Assembly (NCBI RefSeq): GCF_019916085.1
Contig: NZ_CP049834.1
Coordinates: 279,501-343,500 of the forward strand
DNA from: Aquirufa lenticrescens
Lineage (GTDB): Bacteria > Bacteroidota > Bacteroidia > Cytophagales > Spirosomataceae
Length of the DNA stretch: 64,000 bases
Direction: 5' to 3'
This document shows positions 1 through 10,100 of the stretch, one piece after another; within the stretch, counting starts at the first letter, position 1; every line of letters starts with the position of its first letter. Both the position numbers and the translations under genes were made by a program. The notes beneath the pieces were generated by a model. That model was given only the letters and a program-made list of their open reading frames with translations. It searched no databases and was not told the origin of the DNA.

Positions 1-67
1 TAAGGGTTAAAAAGTTGAATCATAACAGGATTTGGCTCCTTTACCTGTTGCTAAACTTTCAAAAAAA

Positions 68-2443
68 ATGAAAAAGGCAACAACGCTTATTATTACGCTT
101 ATTTTGTGTGTGCAAAGTGTATTTGCACAAAAAGTTCAGGGAATCGTTTTCGATCTGGAGACCAAAGCTCCTTTATGGGGTGCTTCCGTTTCTGTGAAAG
201 GAAGTCAGAAAGGAAACGTAACAGATGCTAAAGGGCATTTTAATTTAACCGTCACTAAAGATGCAATCCTTACCGTGCGGTTTGTGGGCTATGATCCAGT
301 AGAAATCACGGCAGATAAAGCCAGTCAAATCGCGCTGAAAAAATCCAATTTCTTGCAAGATGAAGTCGTAGTTCGCGCCACTCGTGCGGATGAAAATTCG
401 GCGATGGCCTATTCGAATGTATCGGCTGCGGAACTAGGAAAAAGTAATCTGGGCCAGGATATGCCACAATTACTCAATTTTACACCATCAGTTGTTACCA
501 CTTCCGATGCTGGAGCGGGTATAGGCTATACGGGTATTCGAATTCGTGGTTCCGATGCTACACGGGTGAACGTAACGGTGAATGGTATTCCGATTAATGA
601 TTCGGAATCGCAGGGTACATTTTGGGTGAATATGCCGGACTTTGCGAGTTCAGTGAATTCGGTTCAAATCCAGCGTGGAGTGGGAACATCTACGAACGGA
701 GCGGGTGCTTTTGGAGGTTCTGTGAATATGCAGACGAATACGTTTGAGCCTATGGCTTATGGCGAAGTGAATGCGTCTGGCGGATCTTTTGGAACACTAA
801 AAACGACAATTAAAGCAGGTTCAGGTTTGTTAGGAGGAAAATTTACGATTGATGGCCGTTTATCGCGTATCGTTTCGGATGGTTTTATCGACCGGTCTTC
901 TTCTAATTTGCTGTCTGCTTATTTCTCTGCGGGCTATTTTGGTGAAAAAAGTTTTATCCGTTTGAACTACTTTACCGGAAAAGAAAAGACCTATCAATCG
1001 TGGTATGGTACTCCCGAAAGTAGGATAAATGGATCCGTTTCTGAGATGCAGGCCTATATTGATCGGAACTATTTAAGTGCAGCAGAGGCAGATAATTTAT
1101 TGAAAAGTGGTCGAACCTATAATTATTATACCTACGATAATCAGACAGATAATTATGCGCAGGATCACTACCAGTTAATGACGAATCACCGGTTGTCGGA
1201 GGTTTGGAACTTAGATTTGAATGCTCATTATACGTATGGTCGTGGGTATTATGAGGAGTTTAAACCTTCCGCAGATTTAACTAATTACGGTTTTTCAGGA
1301 TTACTGGTTAAAAGTGTCGATGTCATTCGCCGAAAATGGTTAGATAATGATTTCTATGGTTCGACTTTCGCGTTGAATTATACCGGTTCGCAACAAATTA
1401 AATTCACTTTTGGTGGTGCTTGGAATCGCTATGTAGGACGTCATTTTGGGGTATTGCAGGATCCTTATCCGGGGAGAGAATGGTACCGTAGCCGTTCGCA
1501 AAAAACCGATTTAAACTTGTATGCGAAAGCCAACATTAATTTATCTGCTGCTTGGAATGCCTATGTAGATTTGCAGTACCGTACGGTAGGTTACCGGATG
1601 AATGGAACTGCTGATAAGTTTTTGGCCTTGGATGCGGACAATAACTATGCGTTCTTCAATCCTAAATTTGGATTAACACATCAAATTTCAGAACAAGCTA
1701 AAGTGTACGCCTCTGTGTCTGCTGGAAGTAAGGAGCCGAGTCGCCAGGATTTTGTGGACAATCCAGGAGCTGCTCCCCGCGCAGAATATTTGCAAGACTA
1801 TGAGTTAGGGTACCAGCGTTCAGGCACGAAATATGCGTTTCAATTGAATGGCTATTTCATGAACTATCAAGATCAGCTTGTTTTGACGGGAGCGGTCAAT
1901 TCCACTGGGGATGCCATCCGCAAGAATGTGGATGATAGTTATCGTTTAGGGGTTGAGGCATCCCTGAATTATCAAATCTCCAAGCGCCTGCTTTGGAATG
2001 GAAATGTGACGCTAAGCCAAAACCGTATCCGCCATTTCAAAGAGGAAATAGTCGATTATGACACCTATGATATGCCTGTCATACATCACGAAAATACGGA
2101 CATTGCGTATTCACCCTCTCTAATTGCAGGAAATACGTTGACCTATGTGGTAGGCGCTTTCGAAGCGAGTTTATTGAGCAAATATGTGGGGAAACAATAC
2201 TTGGATAATACGTCGAATGAGGGGCGTTCTTTAAAAGCTTATACGACTCAAGACATTCGCTTGAAATATACATTGAAGAAAGGTCCATCCTTCACGTTAT
2301 TGCTGAATAATGTGTTGAACGAATTGTATTCATCGAATGGATACACGTATTCGTACCGATATGCGGGAGCGACGACCACGGAGAATTTCTATTATCCACA
2401 AGCTGGATTTAATTTCTTGCTGGGAGCGAGTATTCGATTCTAA
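68..2443 (+). CDS. TonB-dependent outer-membrane receptor with carboxypeptidase-regulatory-like N-domain
   Basis: The protein (about 791 residues) starts with a signal peptide ending in VFAQ. A carboxypeptidase-D-regulatory-like domain follows (about residues 22-105), then a TonB plug (about 105-225, with VRIRGSDATRVN-like plug sequence around IRIRGSDA) and a beta-barrel that ends in phenylalanine, as expected for BamA recognition. I chose the ATG at 68 because the upstream in-frame TTG would put 12 non-signal residues before the lysine-rich signal peptide. Such receptors import siderophores, vitamin B12 or glycans using TonB energy. No SusD partner, regulator or transporter gene adjoins it, so the substrate is unknown. 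It ends at a strong bidirectional terminator facing a minus-strand gene. Confidence 0.93.
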   Translation: MKKATTLIITLILCVQSVFAQKVQGIVFDLETKAPLWGASVSVKGSQKGNVTDAKGHFNLTVTKDAILTVRFVGYDPVEITADKASQIALKKSNFLQDEVVVRATRADENSAMAYSNVSAAELGKSNLGQDMPQLLNFTPSVVTTSDAGAGIGYTGIRIRGSDATRVNVTVNGIPINDSESQGTFWVNMPDFASSVNSVQIQRGVGTSTNGAGAFGGSVNMQTNTFEPMAYGEVNASGGSFGTLKTTIKAGSGLLGGKFTIDGRLSRIVSDGFIDRSSSNLLSAYFSAGYFGEKSFIRLNYFTGKEKTYQSWYGTPESRINGSVSEMQAYIDRNYLSAAEADNLLKSGRTYNYYTYDNQTDNYAQDHYQLMTNHRLSEVWNLDLNAHYTYGRGYYEEFKPSADLTNYGFSGLLVKSVDVIRRKWLDNDFYGSTFALNYTGSQQIKFTFGGAWNRYVGRHFGVLQDPYPGREWYRSRSQKTDLNLYAKANINLSAAWNAYVDLQYRTVGYRMNGTADKFLALDADNNYAFFNPKFGLTHQISEQAKVYASVSAGSKEPSRQDFVDNPGAAPRAEYLQDYELGYQRSGTKYAFQLNGYFMNYQDQLVLTGAVNSTGDAIRKNVDDSYRLGVEASLNYQISKRLLWNGNVTLSQNRIRHFKEEIVDYDTYDMPVIHHENTDIAYSPSLIAGNTLTYVVGAFEASLLSKYVGKQYLDNTSNEGRSLKAYTTQDIRLKYTLKKGPSFTLLLNNVLNELYSSNGYTYSYRYAGATTTENFYYPQAGFNFLLGASIRF

Positions 2444-2446
2444 ATG

Positions 2447-2481
2447 AAAAAGCCTCAGACCGTAAAATCTGAGGCTTTTTT
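2447..2481. terminator. Bidirectional intrinsic terminator
   Basis: A 13-base stem (arms 2447-2459 and 2468-2480) flanked by A and T tracts encloses an 8-base loop. It lies between the convergent TonB-receptor and glycosyltransferase genes and can act on both strands. Confidence 0.9.
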
Positions 2482-2482
2482 G

Positions 2483-3220
2483 TTAGTTCATTAAATCCCA
2501 TTTCCAACCCCATTTCGCGAGGCGGTAACGGACAGAATACCAAAGTACGCCTAATCCATAGATGGAGCTGCGTTTGAAATTAATCGAAGAGGCTTCGTCA
2601 AAATACTTCGTAGGGCAAGTTACTTCACCCACTTCGAATCCTTTCCAGAAAAGCTGTAAGACCATTTGGTTATCGAAGATGAAATCATCGTCGCATTTCG
2701 TGAATTTCACGGCCTCCAAAGCTTCTTTCGAAAACGCCCGGTAACCGGTGTGGTATTCAGAAAGCTTTTGGTCGATCATGATATTCTGAAACAAAGTCAA
2801 CAAGCGATTCGCGATGTATTTGTAAATCGGCATTCCGCCCTTTAGTGCTCCTTTTCCTAAAATGCGTGAAGCAAAAACGACTGGATACAAGCCATTACCT
2901 ATGATTGAAATCATCGCCTTTAATAACATCGGCGTGTATTGGTAATCTGGGTGCAACATGATGACGATGTCACCCCCCAGCTCCAAAGCCTTCGTGTAGC
3001 AGGTCTTCTGATTACCCCCATAGCCTAGGTTTTTGTCGTGTCTGATCACGTGTTGTATACCCACGGATTTCGCCACTTCTACGGTATTGTCCGGGCTATG
3101 GTCATCGACTAAAATCACTTCATCCACCCAATCGTGGGGGATTTCGTGGTATGTTTTCTCTAGGGTTAGCGCGGCCTTGTAAGCGGGCATAACGACGATG
3201 ACCTTTTTACCTTCGTACAT
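2483..3220 (-). CDS. Family 2 glycosyltransferase (dolichyl-phosphate-mannose-synthase-like)
   Basis: This GT-A fold glycosyltransferase has 245 residues. The nucleotide-sugar site is seen as VDDHSPDN (D39, D40), the metal/acceptor region as HPDYQY (D92), and the family motif HTGYRAF lies near residues 157-163. The protein lacks the C-terminal membrane pair of larger polyprenyl-phosphate glycosyltransferases, although a short hydrophobic stretch lies near 221-232. Proteins of this type usually move a sugar from NDP-sugar to a polyprenyl phosphate for envelope glycan synthesis. The gene stands alone between a terminator and the divergent terC gene, so the sugar cannot be told. Confidence 0.88.
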   Translation of the reverse strand: MYEGKKVIVVMPAYKAALTLEKTYHEIPHDWVDEVILVDDHSPDNTVEVAKSVGIQHVIRHDKNLGYGGNQKTCYTKALELGGDIVIMLHPDYQYTPMLLKAMISIIGNGLYPVVFASRILGKGALKGGMPIYKYIANRLLTLFQNIMIDQKLSEYHTGYRAFSKEALEAVKFTKCDDDFIFDNQMVLQLFWKGFEVGEVTCPTKYFDEASSINFKRSSIYGLGVLWYSVRYRLAKWGWKWDLMN

Positions 3221-3242
3221 AATTATTTCTAAGCTATTTTTG
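3212..3242 (+). promoter_or_regulatory. Putative Bacteroidota-type promoter of terC
   Basis: TTCG (3212-3215, one mismatch to TTTG), a 19-base spacer and TATTTTTG (3235-3242) fit TTTG-N19-TAnnTTTG. It lies 38 bases before the terC start and overlaps the 5' end of the divergent glycosyltransferase gene. Confidence 0.5.
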
Positions 3243-3279
3243 CGACCTTTGTGCGGCCAAAGTGTAAAATTAAATATTT

Positions 3280-4329
3280 ATGAGCGAATCGCTATTTTTT
3301 CTTCTTTTTTCGGTAGGTGTAATAGCCGTGATGTTAATCGACCTGGGCGTATTTAAGAAAGATACGGTGGCGGAAGTTACCTTCAAGGAAGCGGGATTCT
3401 GGACCGGTATGTGGGTTTTATTAGCTATTGCCTTCTACATTTTCTTAGGCTTTAACGGGGCAATGGTTCATGGGATTTCAGATATGGCGAGTCTGAAAGC
3501 AGTGCAACAAGCGTATGCAAGTCACATTGATTTAGGGAGTGGTTCTTATTATGAGGCCTTAGCGGTTTTTCAAAATAATATGTCCTTGGAGTTTATCACA
3601 GGCTATTTAGTGGAATATTCTTTGTCTGCGGATAATGTTTTTGTGTTCATTTTGATCTTTAATTCTTTTGGAGTTCAAAAGCGTTACTACAAGAAAATCC
3701 TCGTTTGGGGAATCTTGGGAGCGATTATATTACGTCTCGTATTTATCTTTTTAGGTGCGGCCTTGTTGCAGAAATTCGACTGGATTATCTATGTTTTCGG
3801 CGCTTTCTTAGTGTACACGGGGGTGAAGATTTTATTTTCGAAACACGAGGAGGAAGAAATTGATACGGCGAATCACCCGGTTGTTCGTTTATTATCTCGC
3901 TTTTTCAACGTCTACAAACGGAATGTAATTGGGCGTTTTTTCGTTCGAATGAAGACTGGAAAGGTATTTATTACACCCATTTTCATTGTGGTGGTAGTCA
4001 TTGCCTTTACTGATATTTTATTTGCGGTAGATTCGATTCCGGCTATTTTTTCCATATCAAAAGATCCCTATATCGTTTTCTTTTCGAACGTTTTCGCCGT
4101 AATGGGGCTTCGTTCACTCTTCTTCTTCCTCTCTAGTTTGATGGGCTTGTTCCGTTTCTTGCCTATGGGCTTGGGTGTTTTATTGAGCTTCGTAGGAGGA
4201 AAAATGTTAGCGCATTCGAAGCTAGAAGAATGGGGTTTTGGGACACTTTCTTCTTTAGGAGTGATCATCGGAATTTTGACGATCAGTATCTTGTTAAGCG
4301 TTTTATTTCCAGAGAAGAAAAAGGCTTAA
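3280..4329 (+). CDS. TerC family integral membrane protein
   Basis: This TerC/Alx-type membrane protein (349 residues) has about nine hydrophobic segments. Both conserved acidic motifs are present: EYSLSADNVFVF near residue 112 and FTDILFAVDSIPA near 245. The family exports metals such as manganese or binds metals during metallation of secreted enzymes, and some members are linked to tellurite resistance. No ter stress genes are nearby, so I favour a Mn-export or metallation role. Upstream alx-type riboswitch structure was not recognised. Its stop codon shares the 4 bases TTAA with the stop of the convergent AraC gene. Confidence 0.92.
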   Translation: MSESLFFLLFSVGVIAVMLIDLGVFKKDTVAEVTFKEAGFWTGMWVLLAIAFYIFLGFNGAMVHGISDMASLKAVQQAYASHIDLGSGSYYEALAVFQNNMSLEFITGYLVEYSLSADNVFVFILIFNSFGVQKRYYKKILVWGILGAIILRLVFIFLGAALLQKFDWIIYVFGAFLVYTGVKILFSKHEEEEIDTANHPVVRLLSRFFNVYKRNVIGRFFVRMKTGKVFITPIFIVVVVIAFTDILFAVDSIPAIFSISKDPYIVFFSNVFAVMGLRSLFFFLSSLMGLFRFLPMGLGVLLSFVGGKMLAHSKLEEWGFGTLSSLGVIIGILTISILLSVLFPEKKKA

Positions 4330-5195
4330 TGCCATTCGTTCACTAGTTTGCGGTATTGCAAAGGCGGCGTATTCATCCAGGCCTTGAACTGCTTATTAAA
4401 GTGGGAAATATTGCCAAAACCGCTCTCAAAGCACACCTCAATCATCGGTTTGTTCGTAGTCCGCAACAATGTGCAGGCGTGTTTCACCCGAAACTCTGTC
4501 ACTAATTCGACAAAAGTCTTGTTGGTTACTTTTTTAAAGTAACGGCAGAAAGCCGTTTCCGTCATATTCGCTAAATGTGCCACCTCGTCTAGATGGACTT
4601 CTTGCGTATAATTAGCGATGACATAGGCATACACTCGGTTGATTCGTTCTAAATCCCCTGCTGCAATCGCATAATTCCCTTCTGTGGTATCAATCGCTTG
4701 TACATCTGCGGTGGAAATTCCGATGGTATGCAGGATTTGTAAGAAGGCCAAAAGCCGAGGAAACGGTGCCATCTCGCTCAGGGCTAACATTTCGCGGGCG
4801 ATTTTATCCTGTGTGGGACCCACGATAGAGAAACCGGTTTTTGCTTTCTCGAATAGATTCTTCAAACCTTGACAGGCTTCGTTTGACAAGAATTCTTCGC
4901 CCAGAAAATCCTTTCTAAAGTGGATGACTAATGCTTGCGCCCCTTCTGGATCAGGATCTTCTAATAACCAATCTTTGCGGTGGTTTTGCCAGCAATGGGG
5001 TAGGTTTTCGCCTAGTAAAACGAGGTCGCCTGGTCTAAAATCAGTGATTTGGTTGCCAATAAAGCGCTTGCCTTCGCCAGCGATAATCAGGGTTAATTCT
5101 AATTCAGGATGAAAATGATAGGGTGCGTCAAAACGGGCTTGTTTCACGTGTTTGATTTGAAATCCGGAATGAAGGTGTTCGCGCTGTGCTTTCAT
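4326..5195 (-). CDS. AraC family transcriptional regulator with N-terminal cupin
   Basis: A cupin sensor domain (about residues 10-125; HFHPELELTLI near 27-37 and GDLVLLGENLPHCW near 61) is followed by a two-helix-turn-helix AraC domain (about 185-285; FKKVTNKTFVELVTEFR). It resembles regulators of sugar or carboxylate use in Bacteroidota. It is transcribed away from the PhyH dioxygenase gene across a 115-base shared control region, so it probably regulates that gene. The ligand is unknown. Confidence 0.9.
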   Translation of the reverse strand: MKAQREHLHSGFQIKHVKQARFDAPYHFHPELELTLIIAGEGKRFIGNQITDFRPGDLVLLGENLPHCWQNHRKDWLLEDPDPEGAQALVIHFRKDFLGEEFLSNEACQGLKNLFEKAKTGFSIVGPTQDKIAREMLALSEMAPFPRLLAFLQILHTIGISTADVQAIDTTEGNYAIAAGDLERINRVYAYVIANYTQEVHLDEVAHLANMTETAFCRYFKKVTNKTFVELVTEFRVKHACTLLRTTNKPMIEVCFESGFGNISHFNKQFKAWMNTPPLQYRKLVNEWH

Positions 5196-5310
5196 TTAAT
5201 TTTAGCCTATTTGTGAGCTTAGGATCGTAGAATGGTAAAATTGCATCTTTTTTGGCCAAAATAAAGGTAGCCCACCAAAATATTTTCCGAAATCTTTGCA
5301 AGAAAAAAAG

Positions 5311-6105
5311 ATGTTAAACCAACCCTTTCCCGTTTCGCCGGAGCAAAGAGCCTATTTTGCCGCTAACGGCCATGCCTATATTCCGGGATTAATCTCAGCA
5401 GAAGAATTAAGGCCTTATCGCCAAGCGATTTTGGACTGGGCGGATGAATTTCGTGCCCAGCAAAAACCGATGGAGGAGCGTGATACGTATGGAAAGGCGT
5501 TTCTACAAATGATGAACCTTTGGGAAAGCTCGGAAACGGTCAAGGAATTTACCTTAGCGAAACGCTTCGCCTCCGTCGCAGCTCAATTATTAGGAGTTCA
5601 ACATGTACGTTTGTACCACGATCAAGCCTTGTTCAAAGAACCCGGTGGAGGTCACACCCCTTGGCATCAGGATCAATATTATTGGCCATTGGATACCCCT
5701 AAAACGGTGACGATGTGGATGCCTTTGGTGGATATTGAAGAGGGAATGGGCATGCTCACTTTTGCGTCGAAATCTTCCGGTGCTGATCTGCCTAAGCTGG
5801 AGATTTCTGATGAATCTGAAGCCTTAATAGGCAACTATGTGGCTAAACAGGGCTATGAAATTGTGGCCCAAAAGTCCATGAAAGCCGGAGATGCCACCTT
5901 TCATTTAGGCTGGACCTTGCATAATGCCCCGGGAAATGAATCAACTAAAATGAGAGAAGTAATGACCGTCATCTACATGGACGCGGAGGCTCGGGTGATG
6001 GAGCCGCAAAACCAGAACCAAGAGGCAGATCGCCAGCGGTGGTTGCAAGGTTTAGCCCCTGGGTTGCCCGCAGCTTCTGCCCTAAATCCCCTTATCGGAG
6101 ATTAG
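5311..6105 (+). CDS. Phytanoyl-CoA dioxygenase (PhyH) family protein
   Basis: This is a 264-residue non-haem Fe(II)/2-oxoglutarate dioxygenase. The metal triad is visible: H119 and D121 in WHQDQYYW, and H204 in WTLHNAPGN. R215, eleven residues later, suits 2-oxoglutarate binding. I set the start at ATG 5311 rather than the TTG 15 bases upstream because the A-rich bases there look like a leader. It forms a divergent pair with an AraC regulator. Family substrates range from acyl-CoAs to ectoine and secondary metabolites, and nothing here fixes the substrate. Confidence 0.87.
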   Translation: MLNQPFPVSPEQRAYFAANGHAYIPGLISAEELRPYRQAILDWADEFRAQQKPMEERDTYGKAFLQMMNLWESSETVKEFTLAKRFASVAAQLLGVQHVRLYHDQALFKEPGGGHTPWHQDQYYWPLDTPKTVTMWMPLVDIEEGMGMLTFASKSSGADLPKLEISDESEALIGNYVAKQGYEIVAQKSMKAGDATFHLGWTLHNAPGNESTKMREVMTVIYMDAEARVMEPQNQNQEADRQRWLQGLAPGLPAASALNPLIGD

Positions 6106-6226
6106 GACAGTCGCAAGCGTTTTTCTTAAATAGGGACCATTTTTTCTTGTAAAGCTTAGGTTGACGTTGACTCGCGCAAGAGCCAGCAAGCATCGCAACA
6201 CAGAAAAGTAGGAGTAGATAACGCAT
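6092..6226 (-). CDS. Small lipoprotein, 44 residues, coupled to dienelactone hydrolase
   Basis: A short reading frame on the minus strand encodes a signal sequence with the lipobox LAGSC (Cys17). A basic stretch follows (KLYKKKWSLFKK), then a C-terminal cysteine pair in NACDCPNLR. Its ATG overlaps the stop codon of the upstream dienelactone hydrolase as TAATG, an arrangement repeated at other real junctions here. Its 3' end runs 14 bases into the convergent PhyH gene. The lipobox, coupling and cysteine pair make a real gene likely. The CxC motif could bind metal or form a disulfide at the periplasmic face, but the function is unknown. Confidence 0.72.
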   Translation of the reverse strand: MRYLLLLFCVAMLAGSCASQRQPKLYKKKWSLFKKNACDCPNLR

Positions 6227-7062
6227 TATTTTAATCGAGCTTTGAAGTAATTAATTGCTAATCCCCAGGCCTCTTCGGTAGCTGCCTTGTCAAAATTAGG
6301 ATTAGAAGGGTTGGCAAAAGCGTGTTCCGCATCGAAGATTTTTGTTTGAATTCCTTTGCCTGCTGTTTTCATATTGGCTTCAAATTCCTTCACCACCGTC
6401 GGGTTGATAAATTGCTCCTTACCTGCAAATAGACCCAAAACATCCGTCTGCAATAATTTCAATTGCTCCACATCCTTCACGGGCATTCCGTAATACATGA
6501 CACAAGCTTTGGCTTGCTTTCCGGCTAAAATGGAAGCCTTTAAAGATAAAGAACCACCAAAACACCAACCCACTGTCGCAATCTTCGCTTTAGGTCCTAC
6601 ATAGGCGATGGCACCTTTAATGATGGCTTCTAGGCGTGCCGGATTCGCACCTCCCATATATTTCGCCGCATCTTCCCGAGTGGTTGCTACTTTACCGTCG
6701 TACATATCGATCGCTAACACATTCACATTGCCTAATGTGCTATAGAAATGTTCTGCTTCTCTTTTAATGTGATCATTTAGGCCCCACCATTCTTGGAAAA
6801 CGAATAAGGTGATATCAGATGGTTTGTCTGCAGGGATATAAAATCCTTTCGCCATTTGATCATCTGGGGTTTTGAATTCCACCATGACGCCACCAGCTTT
6901 ACTCACGTGGTGGTAGGCTTTCGGAAGTGCGTGTGATTTAATAAAGGTTTTATTAGAGGCCAAAAGCTGCATTCCGTCTTTCTTAACGAAACAGCAAGAG
7001 GTCTGAGAGAAGGCAAAAAAGGAGGCGAAAACAAGCGCCAAGGATGCAATAATTCTTTTCAT
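6226..7062 (-). CDS. Secreted dienelactone hydrolase family protein
   Basis: This alpha/beta hydrolase has 278 residues. ATG 7062 is the start, because it gives a clean signal peptide (MKRIIASLAL to FAFSQ); the longer frame only adds non-signal residues. The cysteine nucleophile is C167 in GWCFGG and the histidine is H247 in AEHAF. The acid position in AGKEQFINP carries Glu216 where the family normally has Asp. The family hydrolyses dienelactones and related esters; the natural substrate here is open. It is coupled by TAATG to the small lipoprotein gene downstream and is divergent from the ThuA fusion gene. Confidence 0.88.
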   Translation of the reverse strand: MKRIIASLALVFASFFAFSQTSCCFVKKDGMQLLASNKTFIKSHALPKAYHHVSKAGGVMVEFKTPDDQMAKGFYIPADKPSDITLFVFQEWWGLNDHIKREAEHFYSTLGNVNVLAIDMYDGKVATTREDAAKYMGGANPARLEAIIKGAIAYVGPKAKIATVGWCFGGSLSLKASILAGKQAKACVMYYGMPVKDVEQLKLLQTDVLGLFAGKEQFINPTVVKEFEANMKTAGKGIQTKIFDAEHAFANPSNPNFDKAATEEAWGLAINYFKARLK

Positions 7063-7147
7063 AGCTTGATTTGATAATTTTTTTTCTAAATGTAGCCGGA
7101 AATTTCTGTTTTGCCCTAACTTTGTCCCAAACCTATTTATTTTAAAC

Positions 7148-10100
7148 ATGAAAAATTCCTCGTTCGGAATCCTCCGAATCACCCTCATTTTTGCCTTATT
7201 GGTTTCAACGTTTGCAGCTTTTGCTCAAACAGCTAATCCCCTATCAGGTAAGAAAATTTTAGTTTTCTCGCTAACGAAAGGCTTCCGCCATTCGTCTATC
7301 AAGCCAGGCCAAATCGCCTTATTTAAGATGGCGAAAGAAAAAGGGTTTTCTGTTGATACAACAGAGAACGCTGCGAACTTCACAGAGAAAAATTTGAAGC
7401 AATACCGCATCGTTGTGTTTTTAAACACGACTTCTAACGTATTAAACGATGTGCAACAAATTGCATTTGAGCGCTACATTCAAGCAGGTGGGGCCTATTT
7501 AGGTATCCATGCGGCAACAGATACCGAATACGATTGGGCTTGGTATACAAAATTAGCCGGTGGCCAATTTGCCTCTCACCCTGGTCGTCCGAACGTCCAA
7601 AAAGGGAAGTTTACTGCAGTTGATCGCACACACATTTCGACGGCGCACATGCCTGAGACCTTTGATCGCACAGATGAATTTTATGATACGAAGAACTTCA
7701 ATAAAGATGTTCACGTGTTAATTACCTTAGATGAGAAATCGTATACAGACGGTAAAATGGGTGATTTCCACCCAATGGCTTGGTACCACGAATACGATGG
7801 AGGCCGCGCATTTTATACGAACTGGGGACACACGCACGAGTCATTTGAAGAGCCGATTGTAGTACAACATTTATGGGGTGCCTTACAATGGTTAGCGTCC
7901 GGTCCTGCTCAAGATTATACCAAGAAATTACGTTCAGAATTGCCTCCAGAGGAGAATCGTTTCACGAAAGTGGTATTAGATCGCAATTTAGATGAGCCTA
8001 CGGAATTAGCGGTGACAGATGCAGGGAAAATCTTTTTCGGAGAACGTAAAGGGAAATTAAAAATGTATGACCCTAAAAAAGGGAAGACGAAAGCCGTAGC
8101 TGATTTGGACGTATTCTCTAAATTCGAATATGGTTTAATGGGTGTGAATATCGACCCTGATTACAATAAAAACCACTGGATTTATTTATTCTATTCTCCA
8201 CAAACGGGAAAAGCAGATACGGCACAACACCTTTCACGTTTTACCTATGATGACGTGAAAGATACGTTAATCATGAGTTCAGAAAAGGTACTTTTACGCG
8301 TTCCAGTGAAGCGTGACGGATGTTGCCATACGGGTGGTTCTATCGCTTGGGACAAATCAGGTAATTTATTCCTTTCTACAGGAGATGACACGAATCCATT
8401 TGACTCAAATGGGTATGGGCCTATGGATAACCGTCCGGGACGTTCGGGCTGGGATGCACGTGCTACTTCTTCTAACACGAATGATTTAAGAGGAAAGATT
8501 TTACGTATTAAACCCACTCCAGAAGGAGGTTATACAATCCCAGAGGGTAATTTATTCCCAGCGGGTATCTACCACGCTAAACCAGAAATCTATGTAATGG
8601 GTAACCGTAATCCTTACCGTATTTCGGTGGATAAGCGCACCGGTTTCTTGTATTGGGGTGAAGTAGGTCCGGATGCGGGTGAAGATTCGAAGAAATATGG
8701 TCCACGTGGACACGATGAAGTGAATCAAGCACGTCAGGCGGGCTATTTCGGTTGGCCATTGTTCGTAGCGGATAACCGTCCGTACAACCAACGTGATTTT
8801 GCAAAGGACAGCACTTGGGCTACGTATAATCCCAAAGCGCCTATCAATAACTCTCCTCACAACACAGGATTCTCACATTTGCCAGCGGCTCAAAAAGCGT
8901 TTATCTACTACCCATATGTAGATTCACCAGAATTTGGCCCTGTAATTTCTAAAGGTTCTCGTAACGCCATGGCTGGCCCAATCTATTACCGTGAAGATTT
9001 CCCAGCAACATCGAAGACGAAATTTCCGGCTTATTATGACGGTAAATTCTTCGCCTACGATTGGTCACGCGATATGATCTACACCGTTTCGATGAATGCG
9101 AAAGGAGATTTCGTTCAAATGGAGCGCTTCTTGCCTAACACGACTTTCTCACATCCAATGGATTTAGAGTTTGACAAAAACGGTACGATGTATGGTTTAG
9201 AGTATGGCCCAAACTGGTTTGCGGCTAGTGAAGAGGCAGCGCTATACAAGATTGAATACAACGCTGGCAACAGAACGCCTAAAGTGAAGGTGGCTGTAGA
9301 TAAAGCGGTAGGTGCTTTACCTTTGAAAGCGAAGTTCTCTTCAGCAGGCACCGTTGATTTTGATGGCGATGCGATCAAATATACTTGGAATTTTGGTGAT
9401 GGTGGTACTAGCACTGCAGCAAATCCACTACACGTTTTCGCGAAAGCAGGCGTTTACAATGTGAGATTGACGGTGAAAGATGCAGCCGGAAATTCAAATT
9501 CTGAGGTGATTAAAATCACAGCGGGTAATGAAGTACCAGCGGTAGACGTAGCGATTGAAGGTAACAAATCATTCTATTGGAATGACAAGCCGGTAACTTA
9601 TAAGGTTTCAGTTCAGGATAAAGAGGATGGAAGCTTAGCGAATAAGAAAATTGCGGAAGACGATGTCATCATGCAAATCGATTATTTAGAAGGATTTGAC
9701 AAGACGGTTATTGCGCAAGGTCACCAAGCGAATACGTCCTTCTCTACAGGTAAGCGTTTGATCGATTTATCAGATTGCAAGACATGTCATGCGATCGATA
9801 AGAAATCGGTAGGACCTTCTTATACAGACGTAAGTAAGAAATACCGTGCGAGCTCACAAAATATTGATGAGTTATCGAAGAAGATCATCTCTGGTGGTGG
9901 TGGAGTTTGGGGAGAGAATGCGATGGCAGCTCACCCACAAGTTTCAGTTGCGGATGCACGTGAGATGGTTAAATACATCTTAGGTTTAGCAGACAAGAAA
10001 AAAGCATCTAAGCCAGTGGCTGGTCAATATGTACCACAAGACAAAGGAAAGCCAGGAACGTTTATCTTCCGTGCGATGTATACTGACAAAGGAGCGGGTA

